In this document: piece after piece, positions 21,967 through 36,200 of the stretch
Numbering within the stretch: the first letter of the stretch is position 1
How the letters are laid out: every line of letters begins with the position of its first letter
Source of the DNA: Apoderus coryli
Lineage: Eukaryota > Arthropoda > Insecta > Coleoptera > Attelabidae
Reading direction: 5' to 3'
Assembly: GCA_911728435.2 (NCBI GenBank)
Contig: OU452216.1
Coordinates: forward strand, 7,390,342 to 7,454,341
DNA length: 64,000 bases
Notes under the pieces: generated by a model
Told to the model about the DNA's origin: nothing
Seen by the model: only the letters and a program-made list of their open reading frames with translations
Database searches by the model: none
Translations under genes and position numbers: made by a program

Positions 21967-24097
21967 TTTTTGCGTAAGTAAAACAAACTTTTAAATAATA
22001 AGGTCTACGACCCGTAATGAGATTAACACATTGTGAACATAGAACAGATAAATTCTTTTTAATTAAAAAATTATTACTCATTTATGGATGATAAAAACAC
22101 AAGAATAAAAAGATAAATTTTGATGTGATGATGACATGACTTTTGTAAACTGTCAAATGTTAATGTCGGCTGTCAATGGAAATTTGTCATCCTTCTACTC
22201 AGATACGCTGGACTGATCTGGCAAGATCAACTCAGTTGCATTTATTATTATAAAATGGCAAACAAATGGTAGGTATAAATGCAATCAATCAAACACCTCC
22301 TAATAATAATTATTGTAATAGACATTATGTTTTCTCAATCTACTGCAAGATTATTGATCTAAGGGTATTATCACAATTACAGTTTTCTGTTACGACAATG
22401 CAAGCATGAACTTAGCTATCATAGTGAAAGATGTCGCTAGTAAAGGGGTACAATTTAAATTTGAAATAATAATATGGCGGTTTATTATTTTGAGTGCGTT
22501 GTGCATTATGAAATGTTGACCTATATTTCTAAATATGGCTTGTTTAAAAATAATCCAATATACTATACTATGCAACATACTAACCACATAAATACCTAAA
22601 AATAAGTTTGACAAACATGATACTACGTTTTAATGAACATATTATAATAAATAATTCGACCTTGAATACATAATATTTTGCAAATACTTAATCCTTATAA
22701 TCGGATGAATTTCGCGCTTAATATGTCATAATGTGTGTAGGTAGTTTAGTATATAAGCTATAATCAATCTTTAAAGGTCACAATATATAATATATAATGA
22801 ATGGTATGCATAATACAGTAGTCTAAATCTGATGGATTATCAAAAATCGAAATGCATAAACATTGTAGGTAAGTATTAATAAAAAAATATCCAAACCTGG
22901 TTTCTGTTCAATACAGCATCTTATTCACGTTTGTTTATTACAAACAACATCCTTTAAATAGCAAAATGTTAAGTACGCGTTGAACAATTTGGTTTGTTGC
23001 TTAGCAACGTGTGTTTATTTTAACAATGGACAATTTGTTCTTGTTTATATTTTCACGCGATTGTTGACTGTATTATTCAATGATTTTTGTCGGAAAATCG
23101 TTGAAAACACGCGTATTAGATTTTCCACACTACGCTATAGGTACCTATACCAACGTCGTGACTTACTATTTGAACTTTACGCTTTATGTACTACCAACAT
23201 TATTTGTTTGTGTATATTAGGTAGGTATTTATTATGTATTAATTCATTAGCAGATATTGATATTAGGTACGTAGATGCTGCTGGATATATTTAGGTAGGT
23301 ACAAAACGGACAGTGAAAAACAGCATATTTCCAAAAATATTTATTAATTGTGAACAAGCTTGAGACACACAATATTCTTTTGCGATAATAAAAGACACTT
23401 ATATTGATATATTACTATCTACCAATAAAAAATAAAATAGTAATATAATACGTATTATATTTCCACAAAAACTTAAAAGTAAAGTAGTTTATTACAATGT
23501 AAAACAAATAAATGTATTTATAGTATTAATTAAAATGGAAGAAGTGTTGAATAATAATTTTTTAATTGATAGAGAATTGTAATTCAGTGCGTTGATATTC
23601 ATTTGCTTCTTAGGCAGCAGCTGAAAATAAAAAACAGCCATTTATTTCATATTATCTGAGCTGAGTAGAACGTGTAAAAGGGATAACCTTACTTTTATAT
23701 AGTAAGTTAGTAAGTGTTCTATGGTCCAATGAATAAAGAAGATTTATTCATTGGTTTTATCATCGTTCCTTTTAAAGACAATGGTTCTATCTACTGATAT
23801 ATTTGCCCACAGCCCACAACAGATGTCATATGTCACAAGTCACAATTTAAAATGTCATTGAATGTTGAATGTTTTTGTTAAATACATTAAATGTTGAACA
23901 TGGATAATATATGCATAATTTTGCCGTATTATGCTGATTTCAAAGTGAAGAAGTCATATAAAGTCTATGGAAAATGGATTACCACTCTTCTACGTTATTT
24001 GGAGACAAGAAAATACGGCTATTATACTACAAACGAACGAAATAAGTGGCAATCTAGTGGATATTATTGCAATACAGATTGATGGTTAGTTGTAGAA
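21967..24097. other. Intergenic region between sorting nexin 5' end and troponin I 3' end
   Basis: AT-rich. Left part should carry the sorting-nexin promoter; right part the 3' UTR of the longest troponin I isoform. Open frames at 22980-23294 (+) and 23891-24082 (+) show no recognisable domain, and the latter is antisense to the likely 3' UTR. No supported gene. Confidence 0.5.
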
Positions 24098-24282
24098 CTA
24101 ATCACCTTCTATAACTGGTGGTGCTGAATCTGCAGGTGGTGCTTCCGTTGGTGCGGTTTCAGGTGTAGCTTCAGCAGCAGTTGGTGCTGGTACCGCATCA
24201 CTCGCCGGTGCAGCTTCTGCTGCTGGAGTTGCTTCGGTGGGAGCTTCTGTAGGTGCAGCTTCTGCTGGGGCAGGTGCAGCAC
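24098..24282 (-). CDS. wupA: Troponin I extension exon, last (Ala/Pro/Glu-rich)
   Basis: Begins GTGCTGC after an acceptor in ACAAATTTAG and ends PPVIEGD with TAG at 24098-24100. The repeated pattern is [16 protein letters not shown] with Ala, Pro, Glu and Thr. It enters in phase 1 like the preceding extension exons, which supports it as part of one reading frame. Confidence 0.88.
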
Positions 24283-27200
24283 CTAAATTTGTTGTAAGTA
24301 AGTTATAAACTTTTAATGTAAATATTTTATTACCTTCTGCCGCTGGCGCTCCGTCTGCTGGAGGTGCAGCAACTTCAGCAGCAGGTACGGCGCCTTCTGC
24401 TGCAGCTGGTGCTTCGCCTGTTGCTCCCTCAGCTGCAGGTGTTCCTTCAGCTGATGCGGCTCCTTCTGCTGGTGCAGCTCCTTCCGCTGCAGGGGTTCCT
24501 TCCGTAGGCGCAGCTCCTTCTGCAGGTGGTTGGCCTTCTGCTCCTTCTACAGGTGTGGCTCCTAAAATATAATGTGTTAACAAAATTCTAGTGCATAATT
24601 CTGTATTTACCTTCCGCTGGTGCAGCAGCTCCTTCGCCTGGTGGTTCCCCTTCAGCTGGAGCTGCTCCTTCTGCGGGTGGTTGTCCTTCTGCTGGAGCAG
24701 CACCCTCTGGTGCAGGTGCTGCTTCGGTTGGAGCTTCGGCTACTTGTTCTGTTGGAGCAGCTTCTGCTGGTGGTTCATCTGTAGGCGGTTGTGCATCTCC
24801 TGCTGGTGCTTTTAGGTTAAATATCAGGTCAACATTAAAATATACTGTATGTCCGCGGATTGAGCTTTAAAAAGTGTGTTTTAATATAGTAAGAAGTGTG
24901 GGAGATCTATAAAGTATCCAGCGATCTACAGTTATAAAGGTCAGTTAGCTTTAAATAAAGTTCTTCAATTATACTTTGATCAATTAAAACTTAAAAGTAA
25001 AGACGTGCTACATAATACAGGGTGAGTACACTAAACGCGACGGTTTACTGTGGCTGACCTATTCAGATTTTTGAAATTCTTTCAACGTCTAATTTTGTAG
25101 ACCTATTAAGACTACATTCTAGAATAGGTGCCATTTATACAGGGTGGTACATTATCCCGTAGCATATCAAATTTTCGTTTTTTCAAATGGCACACCCTGT
25201 ATATTATTTTTGCTTTCGATTCAGACATCTTAATAAATGATTTTGATATAAGGTTTGTTTGCTCTAAAATGCATAGTTAACTAGATATTAATTTTAAAAG
25301 TCAAAAAACATGCCCCATTATAAGCCATTTTTTATTGTTACGCCAATGCGTTTTGCAAATTGTAGGTATTCCGTAAGATGTACAAGATCCTGTAGTAAAA
25401 TAATTCATTACAGATTGGTTCGAGAAGCTACCCATTATACAGGGTGATGACATTTTGCAAACCCTTAAAAATCTTGATTTTTTCAAATGGCACACACTGT
25501 ATATTATTTTTGCTTTCGATTCAGACATCTTATAAAATGATTTTAATATGAGGTTTGTTTGCTCTAAAATGCATAGTTAACTAGATATTAATTTTAAAAC
25601 TCAAAAAACATACCCCCATTATAAGCCATTTTTTATTGTTACGCCAATGCGTTTCGCAAATAGTAGTTATGTCATAACATGAACAACATCCTGTAGTAAA
25701 ATAATCCATTACAGATTGGTTCGAAAAGCTACCCATTACACAGGGTGATGACATTTTGCAAACCGATAAAAATCTTGATTTTTTCAAATGACTCACCCTG
25801 TATATTATTTTATTATTAAAAAGCCAACATTCTAACGCTTCAAAAAATACCATAAAAGTTATTGCTTTAATAACATTTTTTTTTAAGAAAAACAAAATTT
25901 ACTTGCTATACTACTTTTACGTATTCTCGCAAACAACCCTGTATAAATAGATAGATAGATTAACATGGTACAACTTTTGTTTTATTATGATCTTGCTGAC
26001 ACAATCACCACAAATTAAGGGATGTAATAGCTAACTTACCCTCGGGTTCATCACCTTCCTGTGAAAGAAAAATAACAAAAATGAATTGGATGATATTTTT
26101 TACTAAATAACTTTACCTATGTGAATAGAATAGCCTGTATTTAAGGGTAGTATTGTGATACTCCCTTAAACACAAATGCGATTTAGTGTCAGATCTCTTA
26201 TAAGGTTTATTTTTAATAGTTAATAGAATCAATATCCATACAATTACCAACGGTACAAATAAAAGACATATACAACAAATCACAATAGACTTTAATTTTG
26301 TTTATTAATTCTTTGTCTATACATTAATACAATTAAGAGAGGAGTTTAGACAATAATTGACAACAAAAATATATTATACATCTATCATCATTATAAACAA
26401 GAACAACGTTTTGGTTTTGCGTGCTACAAAAACATAATACGTAAGACAGGAGAAACATCACATCACTATTAAATAATAAGAATGAGAATTAACAACATAA
26501 AAATTAAAGGGAAACATAAAACAAATCGAAATAAATTATACAAATATTATTATAAAAACAGGTAGAGATAAGGATGTTCATGCTTCGGCTTCTTGTACCT
26601 TTTCTCCCTTCTTGGACCATTCTGGTTTCTTCTGAAATTTCAATTACGAAACCATGTTAGTTTTTTCAAGAAATGGCTATTTTTAAAAATAGACAATGAG
26701 TGGAGTTTTTAACCCCGTTTAAATGACAGGTTTAGGATGATTATAAGAGATGAAGTTGTGGCAAAAAAACTAGACACAAACACAAACTAATACAGAGAAC
26801 ACAAAACAGTGCAGAAAAGTAAAATGCAAAACAATTAGGATTGTAAATTCATTCGTATAATTTAACTACCTATATTGGGACATATTTTTTAATATACACA
26901 GTGGTCCAAGATGCTAAATTTAAATTTACAATGGGTATATACAGGGCGATTCACAATTATTGACTGAAATAGGTGAATCTAATTTCTGAAGAGTGCAAAG
27001 ATTTTTATATACCATAGTATGCTACCAACTATAACCTTTGCAAGGTATAATGTAGTCAAAAAAATCATAAAAAAATAAACAGTCCTGCTGCGCGATTGAG
27101 CTTTGGATATGTCCATCGGACATCTATTCTGAATCTATCAGGGTATATAAGAAATCGATGAGGGTTCAAATAACCCTAGGTTAGGTCATCAAGTAAAAGT

Positions 27201-30200
27201 CTACATCCCACCAAATATCGATCAACTTTGAAAAATCATAAAAAAATAAACAGTCCTGCTGCGCGATTGAGCTTTGGATATGTCCATCGAACATCTATTC
27301 TGAATCTATCAGGGTATATAAGAAATCGAGGAGGGTTCCAATAACCCTAGGGTAGGTCATCAAGTAAAAGTCTACATCCCACCAAATATCGATCAACTTT
27401 GAAAAATCATAAAAAAATAAACAGTCCTGCTGCGGGATTGAGCTTTGGATATGTCCATCGGACATCTATTCTGAATCTATCAGGGTATATAAGAAATCGA
27501 GGAGGGTTCCAATAACCCTAGGGTAGGTCATCAAGTAAAAGTCTACATCCCACCAAATATCGATCAACTTTGAAAAATCATAAAAAAATAAACAGTCCTG
27601 CTGCGGGATTGAGCTTTGGATATGTCCATCGGACATCTATTCTGAATCTATCAGGGTATATAAGAAATCGAGGAGGGTTCCAGTAACCCCAGGGTAGGTC
27701 ATCAAGTCAAAGTCTACATCCCACCAAATATCGATCAACTTTGAAAAATCATAAAAAAATAAACAGTCCTACTGCGGGATTGAGCTTTGGATATTTCCAT
27801 CGGACATCTATTCTGAATCTATCAGGATTCCAATAACCCCAGGGTAGGTCATCAAGTAAAAGTCTACACCACACCAAATATAGATCAACTATTCTTGCTC
27901 TTGCATTTTACCTTTGATGCAGTGCCGGACTTTTGCACATTCTGAAATAGTATACATACAATACAAGTTAACATAAAGCTGAAGCTGAAAAAAAAAGCAT
28001 AAAATACAGAAAATAAGTTCTTATCAAATTTTAATTTTAATTCCGACTACAATATAATATTGGGGTGTCTGCCAGCCCCGTGCAAGAGATTATTATCATT
28101 ATTATTATTCATTTTAATAAAAAAATAAATTTTTAAGGCCTTTTATTTTATTTTTATCGCCGACGCCCTCATTTTTAATTAAACATTAAACTCAAAAAAA
28201 ATGATAAGAACTTTTTGTGCTAGCTAAGCTTAATTTTAATGGCAAAAGACAAAGAAAGGCTTAACGGTGTCTCACCTTAATCCAGAATAATATTAAAAAT
28301 TATTATAGAAAAAATAATAAGTGCATTATAAAAAAGGGGCACTTAAAAAAATAGTTTTTGGGATTTTTTGGAATTACGTAATTAAACGGGGAGGTTTTTT
28401 TTTTAATATTTTAACAATATAGAATAATTTTATTTTGTATAATATACTTTTATAGTTATAATAATATTAAATTATTTTTTTTTTATAATAAATAAATTTA
28501 ATAAATAACTAAAGGACACAGTATAGTAATTTTTTAATTTAGAAGCATTTTAAGTAAATTAATAAGGAAATAGGAAATTATTCATTTCTTCTGCCATTCG
28601 GCTTTTTCTTGCTTCGGTTTCTGCGAAAAATAAAATTAACTAAGACTTAGAGATGCTGAAGAAAAACACATTGACCATATTTCAATTAAAGATGCATATT
28701 TTCCTATTGAAATATAGTCACAACAAATTAAATCGCACAAATACAAAAAGGTATAGAATACAAATATAACACAAAAATATGTGGTTGATAATATCCTCAA
28801 CAATTTGTATCAATTGAGAAATATTATGTAGCCAAAATTATTTACAAAAACCAAAAGATAAAAAATGTTATATACAAAAACACAAAAATTAGTACCAGTC
28901 AAAAATAATATACAAAAACAAAAATTACAATTATAGAAAAATTTGAAAAATTGTGGTACCTAAAAATATGAGGTGTAAAAAATTATAAAAATATACCTGG
29001 GGGGGTCGCAGATTCATTGTGTAAAAATAACACGATTGAGAAATATTATGTAGCCAAAATTATTTCAAAAATAAAAAGATAAAAAATGTTATACTTATAC
29101 AAAAAGCACCAAAATTAGTACCAGTCAAAAATATACAAAAACAAAAATTGCAATTATAGAAAAATTTGAAAAATTGTGGTACCTAAAAATACGAGGTGTA
29201 AAAAATTATAAAAATATACAGGGAGGTCGCAGATTCATTGTGTAAAAATAATACGATTGAGAAATATTATGTGGCCAAAATTATTTACAAAAACAAAAAG
29301 ATAAAAAAATGTTATATACAAAATATACCAAAATTGAATTGAAAAAATTATAAAAATATACAGGGGGGTTGCAGATTCATTGTATAAAAATAATACGCTT
29401 ATCTGACTTACCTCTTTGTCTTCTTCTTCCAGTGTAAATTCTTTCTTCTTTACCACTTTCAGTTGATTACGGAAATTAAATTCAGCAGCCTTCTTTTGCA
29501 ATTTCGCAAATTTGTTTTCATATTTTGATACTTTTTTAAGTGTAGGTTTAACGCTGCAAAAAATATTTTAGTTGAAATTTTAAAATTTGAAGCTAAAAAT
29601 TATTTGTTTCAATCCTATATTTATTTGCAAACTCTAATCCAATAATTTTGCCAGTCACTGTAGTTTTTATTACTGTTGGTACCCTTTGGCAGGCGTCTTA
29701 TATACAAGGGAAAAATGTATCAAAAATCGTTAAATTTATATGTTTTAAATTAACTTTGTTGAAGCCAAAAATTATTTGTTTCAATCATATATTTATTTGC
29801 AAACTCTAATCCAATACTTTTGCCAGTCACTGTAGTTATTTTTTTTTATTTCTGTCGGTACCCTTTGGCAGCCGTTTTATATACAAGGGAAAAATGTATC
29901 AAAAATCGTTAAATTTATATGTTTTAAATTAACTTTGTTGAAGCCAAACATTATTTGTTTCAATCATATATTTATTTGCAAACTCTAATCCAATACTTTT
30001 GCCAGTCACTGTAGTTATTTTTTATTATTGTCGGTACCCTTTGGCAGGCGTTTTATATACGAGGGAACAATGTATCAAAAATCGTTAAATTTATATGTTT
30101 TAAATTAACTTTGGATGAAATATACTTACAATTTGCCTCTAAGGTCGTTGACTTGGCTGTTGAGATCCGCAATCTAAATATGAGAAATTCTATTAATATT

Positions 30201-33200
30201 TTCTTGTAATTATACAGGGTGTGAAAGTTACTGCTTTTTAAATTTGTTAAGAATTTTTTGCAAATAGTTTGCAGTCCGATAAAAAGCAGTAACTAATAGT
30301 TTGTATGTATTTTCTTGCTAGTTAGTTACAAAAAGACAGTGCAAACAAACACAATGACCATGCAAAAAGCTTTTAAGCGGAAATGAAGTAGAGAACGTCG
30401 AGTAAAATATTTCAAAAAAATCGAAACAAAGGGATTCAGTGAAAAAATAATTTCACTTAACAATAGGGGATCAAAAAAAATTCAAAACCCGTTTTCACTA
30501 AAACTACATATATGCAGGATTATTACAAAAATAATAATAATAAGAGTTCAGGAAGTTGTTTTAATAACTTCAATCGATCAATATAGAGTGAAATCATAAT
30601 ATTACTTTTGTAATAAGTATCCTGATAAAACAAAATAGTATAATATACACAATACACAGGTCCAATAAATATTCCGACAAAAAATCAAATTAACAAAAAA
30701 CAAAACAAAAATAAATACATAAAGAAGTTCTCTTCACATTTACAGTCAATCCTGGCTGGTCCCAATCAGCCCAATCATATAGGACGATGTCAAAGACGAG
30801 TAGTGTAGATTTCTAAGTAAAATTCTGCTCTATATTCAAACTAGAATTTTTACAGGAGAATGATAGTCTGAGCAGAAATTTACTTAAAGAATTCGATAAT
30901 GTTTGGTCAATGGAAAGGATTTAAGGGTTCTTTTGTAGTATTTAGCATGGCTCTTCCGGCTGTCTCTAGTTGGTTCCGTTTACCTTATCAATACCGAATG
31001 TTGGCGATTTGGAACAGTTCTTTATTTTACCTAATTTATAGAATAAAGTTTATTTGTAATAAATAAATAAAAAGAAATACATAGTTTTATTTAATTTATG
31101 ATCACAACTATATTAAGCATGAAGGGCCATACCGTATTTCCAAAATTATATTGAGATTAGTGTTGGAATAAATAATGGTAAAACATTTTGTTATAAAGCA
31201 TAAATATAAGCAGCGAATTAATTATACTCAGGCATTAAGGGATAGAAAATTGTGTGCCTCTTTATCTTTAGTTAAGCCTTGAAGTTGCTCTATACAAAAG
31301 ACAATTTTTTTTTTTGGTTTGAATAGTAGGAATAGAGCCTTTAGGGAATGTGCTCCACTTAGGGCGCTTTCTCCCTTTTTTGTGACCACTTTTGGGGGAG
31401 TGAGAGGCAGATATTGCTTGGAATTACTTGTATTTGAAACAGAAATCCACTGGTATATTGACAGCAGCAAAATGAAGAAAACGGACGAATGAGTTGTCCG
31501 CTTACAAGCAGTTGTAAATTTGCTAAAAGCAGGGAGATAATTTCATTTTAAAGGGAATTAATTAGACTAATTATTGTTCAATGGTTTTGTTAAATTTTTA
31601 GCTAATTGGGAAGGTTTTTGGATTTTTTTGTTTGGGGAGAAAGGAGAAAGGCAAAAAACAATATTATTTACAATTTGCATTATTAAACCTTCTACAATCT
31701 AAATTTATCAAAATTTGGCACACATTTATTATTTATTATTAAAAATAAATAATAAATGTGCAAATAAATTAACAAAATAAAATCAGTTAGATGCGGGGAC
31801 ACAAAGTTAAAAACAGGACGTAGTACGGCTTGGACACTTCATGACATATAAATATTATCTTCAAAAAAAAATAAAAACAAAACGTCGTTTTAGACATAAA
31901 AAAAACAAAGAATTTGACGATATATTATTAACAACAAATGGGTGTAATTCTAACTATTACAAGAACTAATCAATTTAACAAAATCTGTAAATTCTATTTA
32001 TTTAATCATATTTTAATAAGGTATAAGGTGTATAACGTTAAAATTCTGCACAAACCAACTACTCCATTGGGTTTGAAGCAGGCAAATTCCTGCAAAACTG
32101 TTCACTTTAGACCCATAAAACGTTATTACTTTTTCAAGCAGAAATGAACAGGGAATTTAAAAAATAAATAAAAAATATATTTTTTCCAGTGGCGTACAAA
32201 TAGGGGGATAAAAAGTGTCACTTACCCCTATAGCATGCCACTGGTTATTTTTAAAAAAATATTGTTTGTGTCAAAATATGACCTTTTTAAAGGACATAGC
32301 GGTCACTAAATTTGAAAAAAATATTTAAAGGCGTTTTTGAATTATGGTAAATTTTCGAAATTTATGTACAATCCAGGCACTTGCAGACTTTTGTTTAGAG
32401 GCGAATTCCTGCAAAACTGTTCACTTTAGACCCATAAAACGTTATTACTTTTTCAAGCAGAAATGAACAGGGAATTTAAAAAATAAATAAAAAATACATT
32501 TTTTCCAGTGGCGTAAAAATAGGGGGATAAAAAGTGTCACTAACCCCTATAGTATGCCACTGGTTATTTTTAAAAAAATATTGTTTGTGTCAAAATATGA
32601 CTTTTTTAAAGGACATAGCGGTCACTAAATTTGAAAAAAATATTTAAAGGCGTTTTTGAATTATGGTAAATTTTCGAAATTTATGTACAATCCCAGGCAC
32701 TTGCAGACTTTTGTTTAGAGGCGAATTCCTGCAAAACTGTTCACTTTAGACCCATAAAACGTTATTACTTTTTCAAGCAGAAATGAACAGGGAATTTAAA
32801 AAATAAATAAAAAATATATTTTTTCCAGTGGCGTAAAAATAGGGGGATAAAAAGTGTCACTAACCCCTATAGTATGCCACTGGTTATTTTTAAAAAAACA
32901 TTGTTTGTGTCAAAATATGACTTTTTTAAAGGACATAGCGGTCACTAAATTTGAAAAAAATATTTAAAGGCGTTTTTGAATTATGGTAAATTTTCGAAAT
33001 TTATGTACAATCCCATGCACTTGCAGACTTTTGTTTAGAGGCGAATTCCTGCAAAACTGTTCACTTTAGACCCATAAAACGTTATTACTTTTTCAAGCAG
33101 AAATGAACAGGGAATTTAAAAAATAAATAAAAAATATATTTTTTCCAGTGGCGTAAAAATAGGGGGATAAAAAGTGTCACTAACCCCTATAGTATGCCAC

Positions 33201-36200
33201 TGGTTATTTTTAAAAAAATATTGTTTGTGTCAAAATATGACTTTTTTAAAGGACATAGCGGTCACTAAATTTGAAAAAAATATTTAAAGGCGTTTTTGAA
33301 TTATGCCAAATTTTCGAAATTTATGTACAATCTCAGGCACTTGCAGACTTTTGTTTAGTGGCATATTCCTGCAAAACTGTTCACTTTAGACCCATAAAAT
33401 GTTTTTACTTTTTCAAACAGAAATGAACAGGGAATTTAAAAAATAAATAAAAAAAATATTTTTTCCAGTGGCGTAAAAAATAGGGGGATAAAAAGTGTCT
33501 CTAACCGCTATACCATGCCAGTGGTTATTTTTAAAAAATATTCTTTGTGTCAAAATATGACTTTTTTAAAGTACATAGCGGTCACTAAATTTCAAAAAAA
33601 TATTTAAAGGCGTTTTTGAATTATGGTAAATTTTCGAAATTTATGTATAATCTCAGGGACTTGCAGACTTTTGTTTAGAGGTAAATTCCTGCAAAACTGT
33701 TCACTTTAGACCCATAAAACGTCATTACTTTTTTAAGCAGAAATGAACAGGGAATTTAAAAAATTAATAAAAAATATATTTTTTCCAGTGGCGTAAAAAA
33801 TAGGGGTTATTTTTAAAAAAATATTGTTTGTGTCAAAATATGACTTTTTTAAAAGGCCATAAAATGAACAGGGAATTAAAAAAAATTAAAATGCTGAATT
33901 GGTAATAATTACCAAGTTGAAGATCATTCATTATCTGAACAATTTGTGTGGAATTTTTTACAAGCTGCCTTCAAAACTTGAGAATCTAATTTAAATATAC
34001 TATTTGTTCGATCAGACCCCCCCCAAAATAACATTTTATTCAAAACAAAACGAAACAGTTTAATAAATAATTTATAAATTCGTTAAAATGTGAATTTTAA
34101 ATGATACACCTTATATTATATTTCTTTAGATAAATATTGAAAATATGTAAATGACTTTTTGACGTAATTAAATAAAATCTACATATTGTTTTTTTTGTTC
34201 TTTAGAATTATAATTTTGTTTTTGCAGTTTTTTTTTTATATACCTCCCAGTCGCGTTTGCGAACTTCCCGTTCCAAATCCCATTTCTGTTCCTCACAGAT
34301 ATACATACGGTCATAGTAGTCTTTTATTATCTTCTTAAGTTGGCCTAGAAAAATGGGAAACGGAACCAGCATTCAATTATTAACTTTTTACCTGTTTTTT
34401 CTATTCATTTTAACCGGTTTCAAATCATAAGGCTATTCATTACACAAGGACAAAGAGAATTCAAGCCAAAAATTCGGAAAATATGGCCAAAGGTCACCAG
34501 CAAAACTCAAAACTAGTTAAATTTTGGTGCTTTTTTTTTTTATCGTATCCTAATGATGAACGAAATGTGGATAGAGAATTATACGCTAGAGGTGATAACG
34601 AATGTACTCTGAAGATGGTGAAAAAAGGTAACTAAGGTGGCTACGCTTGTAGATCTTCATATTGTCATCCCTCAGTCAATGTAATAAATAGCCTCGGCAA
34701 TAATTGCTTGAAAAATATTATCAAATATTGGTCAAATTTGACAGCTTCATGTAGAGGTAGAATTTAGCCGAATACAGTAAGGAACAAAGTGGTTTCGACA
34801 GTGTACGGGGTCTTCGGATATTACAATTCTCACATCCGTTTCTGAAGGAGAATTTTTCAAAAAAAAAAGTCAAAAAATGGACTGCAAAAATTTAAATTAT
34901 GTTTTACACTAAGTAATAACATACGATGGTGGTTGGATAAGTCCAGAATTTCCCGTGCAGTAAATTTAATGGCAACACTGCTGCGCTAGACCCTGAAACG
35001 CTTGATAAACACTATGGGGAATCTGCATTGTCGATTTCAATTGCTAAAAAGTCGTTTACCAAAGACCACAAGCAACAATTGAAGGGTAAAATGGGTATTA
35101 TGTAGAGAAAATGGTCTTCTAAGTCCCGGAGTTATCAAACCACCCTCGTACATCGCTTTACACATTTACAAGAAGTAGGATAACGTTCAGGACAGTTTAT
35201 ATTATATTTAGAGTCAAATAATTCTTTAGAGCATCCAATAATATAAATGGTCCTGATTGATAATGGGGATAGTAGTTTTATAATCAATTTTAGCACTTTT
35301 TATCCCCCTATTTTTTACGCCACTGGAATAAATAGGTATTGTTAATTTTTTTTTAATTCCTTGTTTATTTTTGCTTAAAAAAGTAATAAATTTTGATGGG
35401 GCTAAAGTGAACGGATTTGCAGGAATTTGCCTGTAAACAAAAGTCTGCAGTAAAGTTCCTACTTTCAACGTTAATTGCAGACTTTTGTTTAGAGGCAAAT
35501 TCCTGCAAAACTGTTCATTTTAGACCCATAAAATGTTATAACTTTTTTGAGCAGAAATAAACAGGGAATTTAAAAAATAAATAAAAAATATATTTTTTCC
35601 AGTGGCGTAACAAATAAGGGGATAAAAAGTGTCACTAGCCCCTATAGCATGCCACTGGTTATTTTTAAAAAAATATTGTTTGTGTCAAAATATGACCTTT
35701 TTAAAGGACATAGCTGTCACTAAATTTGAAAAAAATATTTGAAGTCGTTTTTGAATTATGACAAATTTTCGAAATTTATGTACAATCTCAGGCACTTGCA
35801 GACTTTTGTTTAGAGGCAAATTCCTGCAAAACTGTTCATTGTAGACCCATAAAATGTTATGACTTTTTTAAGCAGAAATGAACAGGGAATTTAAAAAATA
35901 AATAAAAAATATATTTTTCCCAGTGGCGTACAAATAGGGGGATAAAAAGTGTCACTAACCCCTATAGCATGCCACTGGTTATTTTTAAAAAAATATTGTT
36001 TGTGTCAAAATATGACCTTTTTAAAGGACATAGCGGTCACTAAATTTGAAAAAAATATTTAAAGGCGTTTTTGAATTATGCCAAATTTTCGAAATTTATG
36101 TATAATCTCAAGCACTTACAGAATTGGGTTTAGAGGCAAATTCCTGCAAAACTGTTCACTTTAGACCCATAAAATGTTGGTAATTTTTTAAGCAGAAATG

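Noticed and set aside
22980..23294. Plus-strand 104-aa open frame
   Set aside because: Low-complexity hydrophobic translation of AT-rich intergenic DNA with no family features or clear gene signals.
23891..24082. Plus-strand 63-aa open frame rich in Tyr and Lys
   Set aside because: No recognisable domain or promoter, and it is antisense to the likely 3' UTR of the long troponin I isoform.
24591..24815. Plus-strand 74-aa Trp/Cys/Ser-rich frame
   Set aside because: Antisense shadow of the Ala/Pro/Glu-rich troponin I exon.
25301..25895. Two similar minus-strand frames of 75 and 104 aa that look like a small gene family
   Set aside because: Both are translations of the same 300-bp tandem repeat in a troponin I intron.
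10531..27895. 171-bp unit as a hammerhead-bearing retrozyme
   Set aside because: I searched both strands of the unit for CTGATGA followed by a stem and GAAA; the nearest match (CTTGATGA) has an inserted base and no GAAA box.
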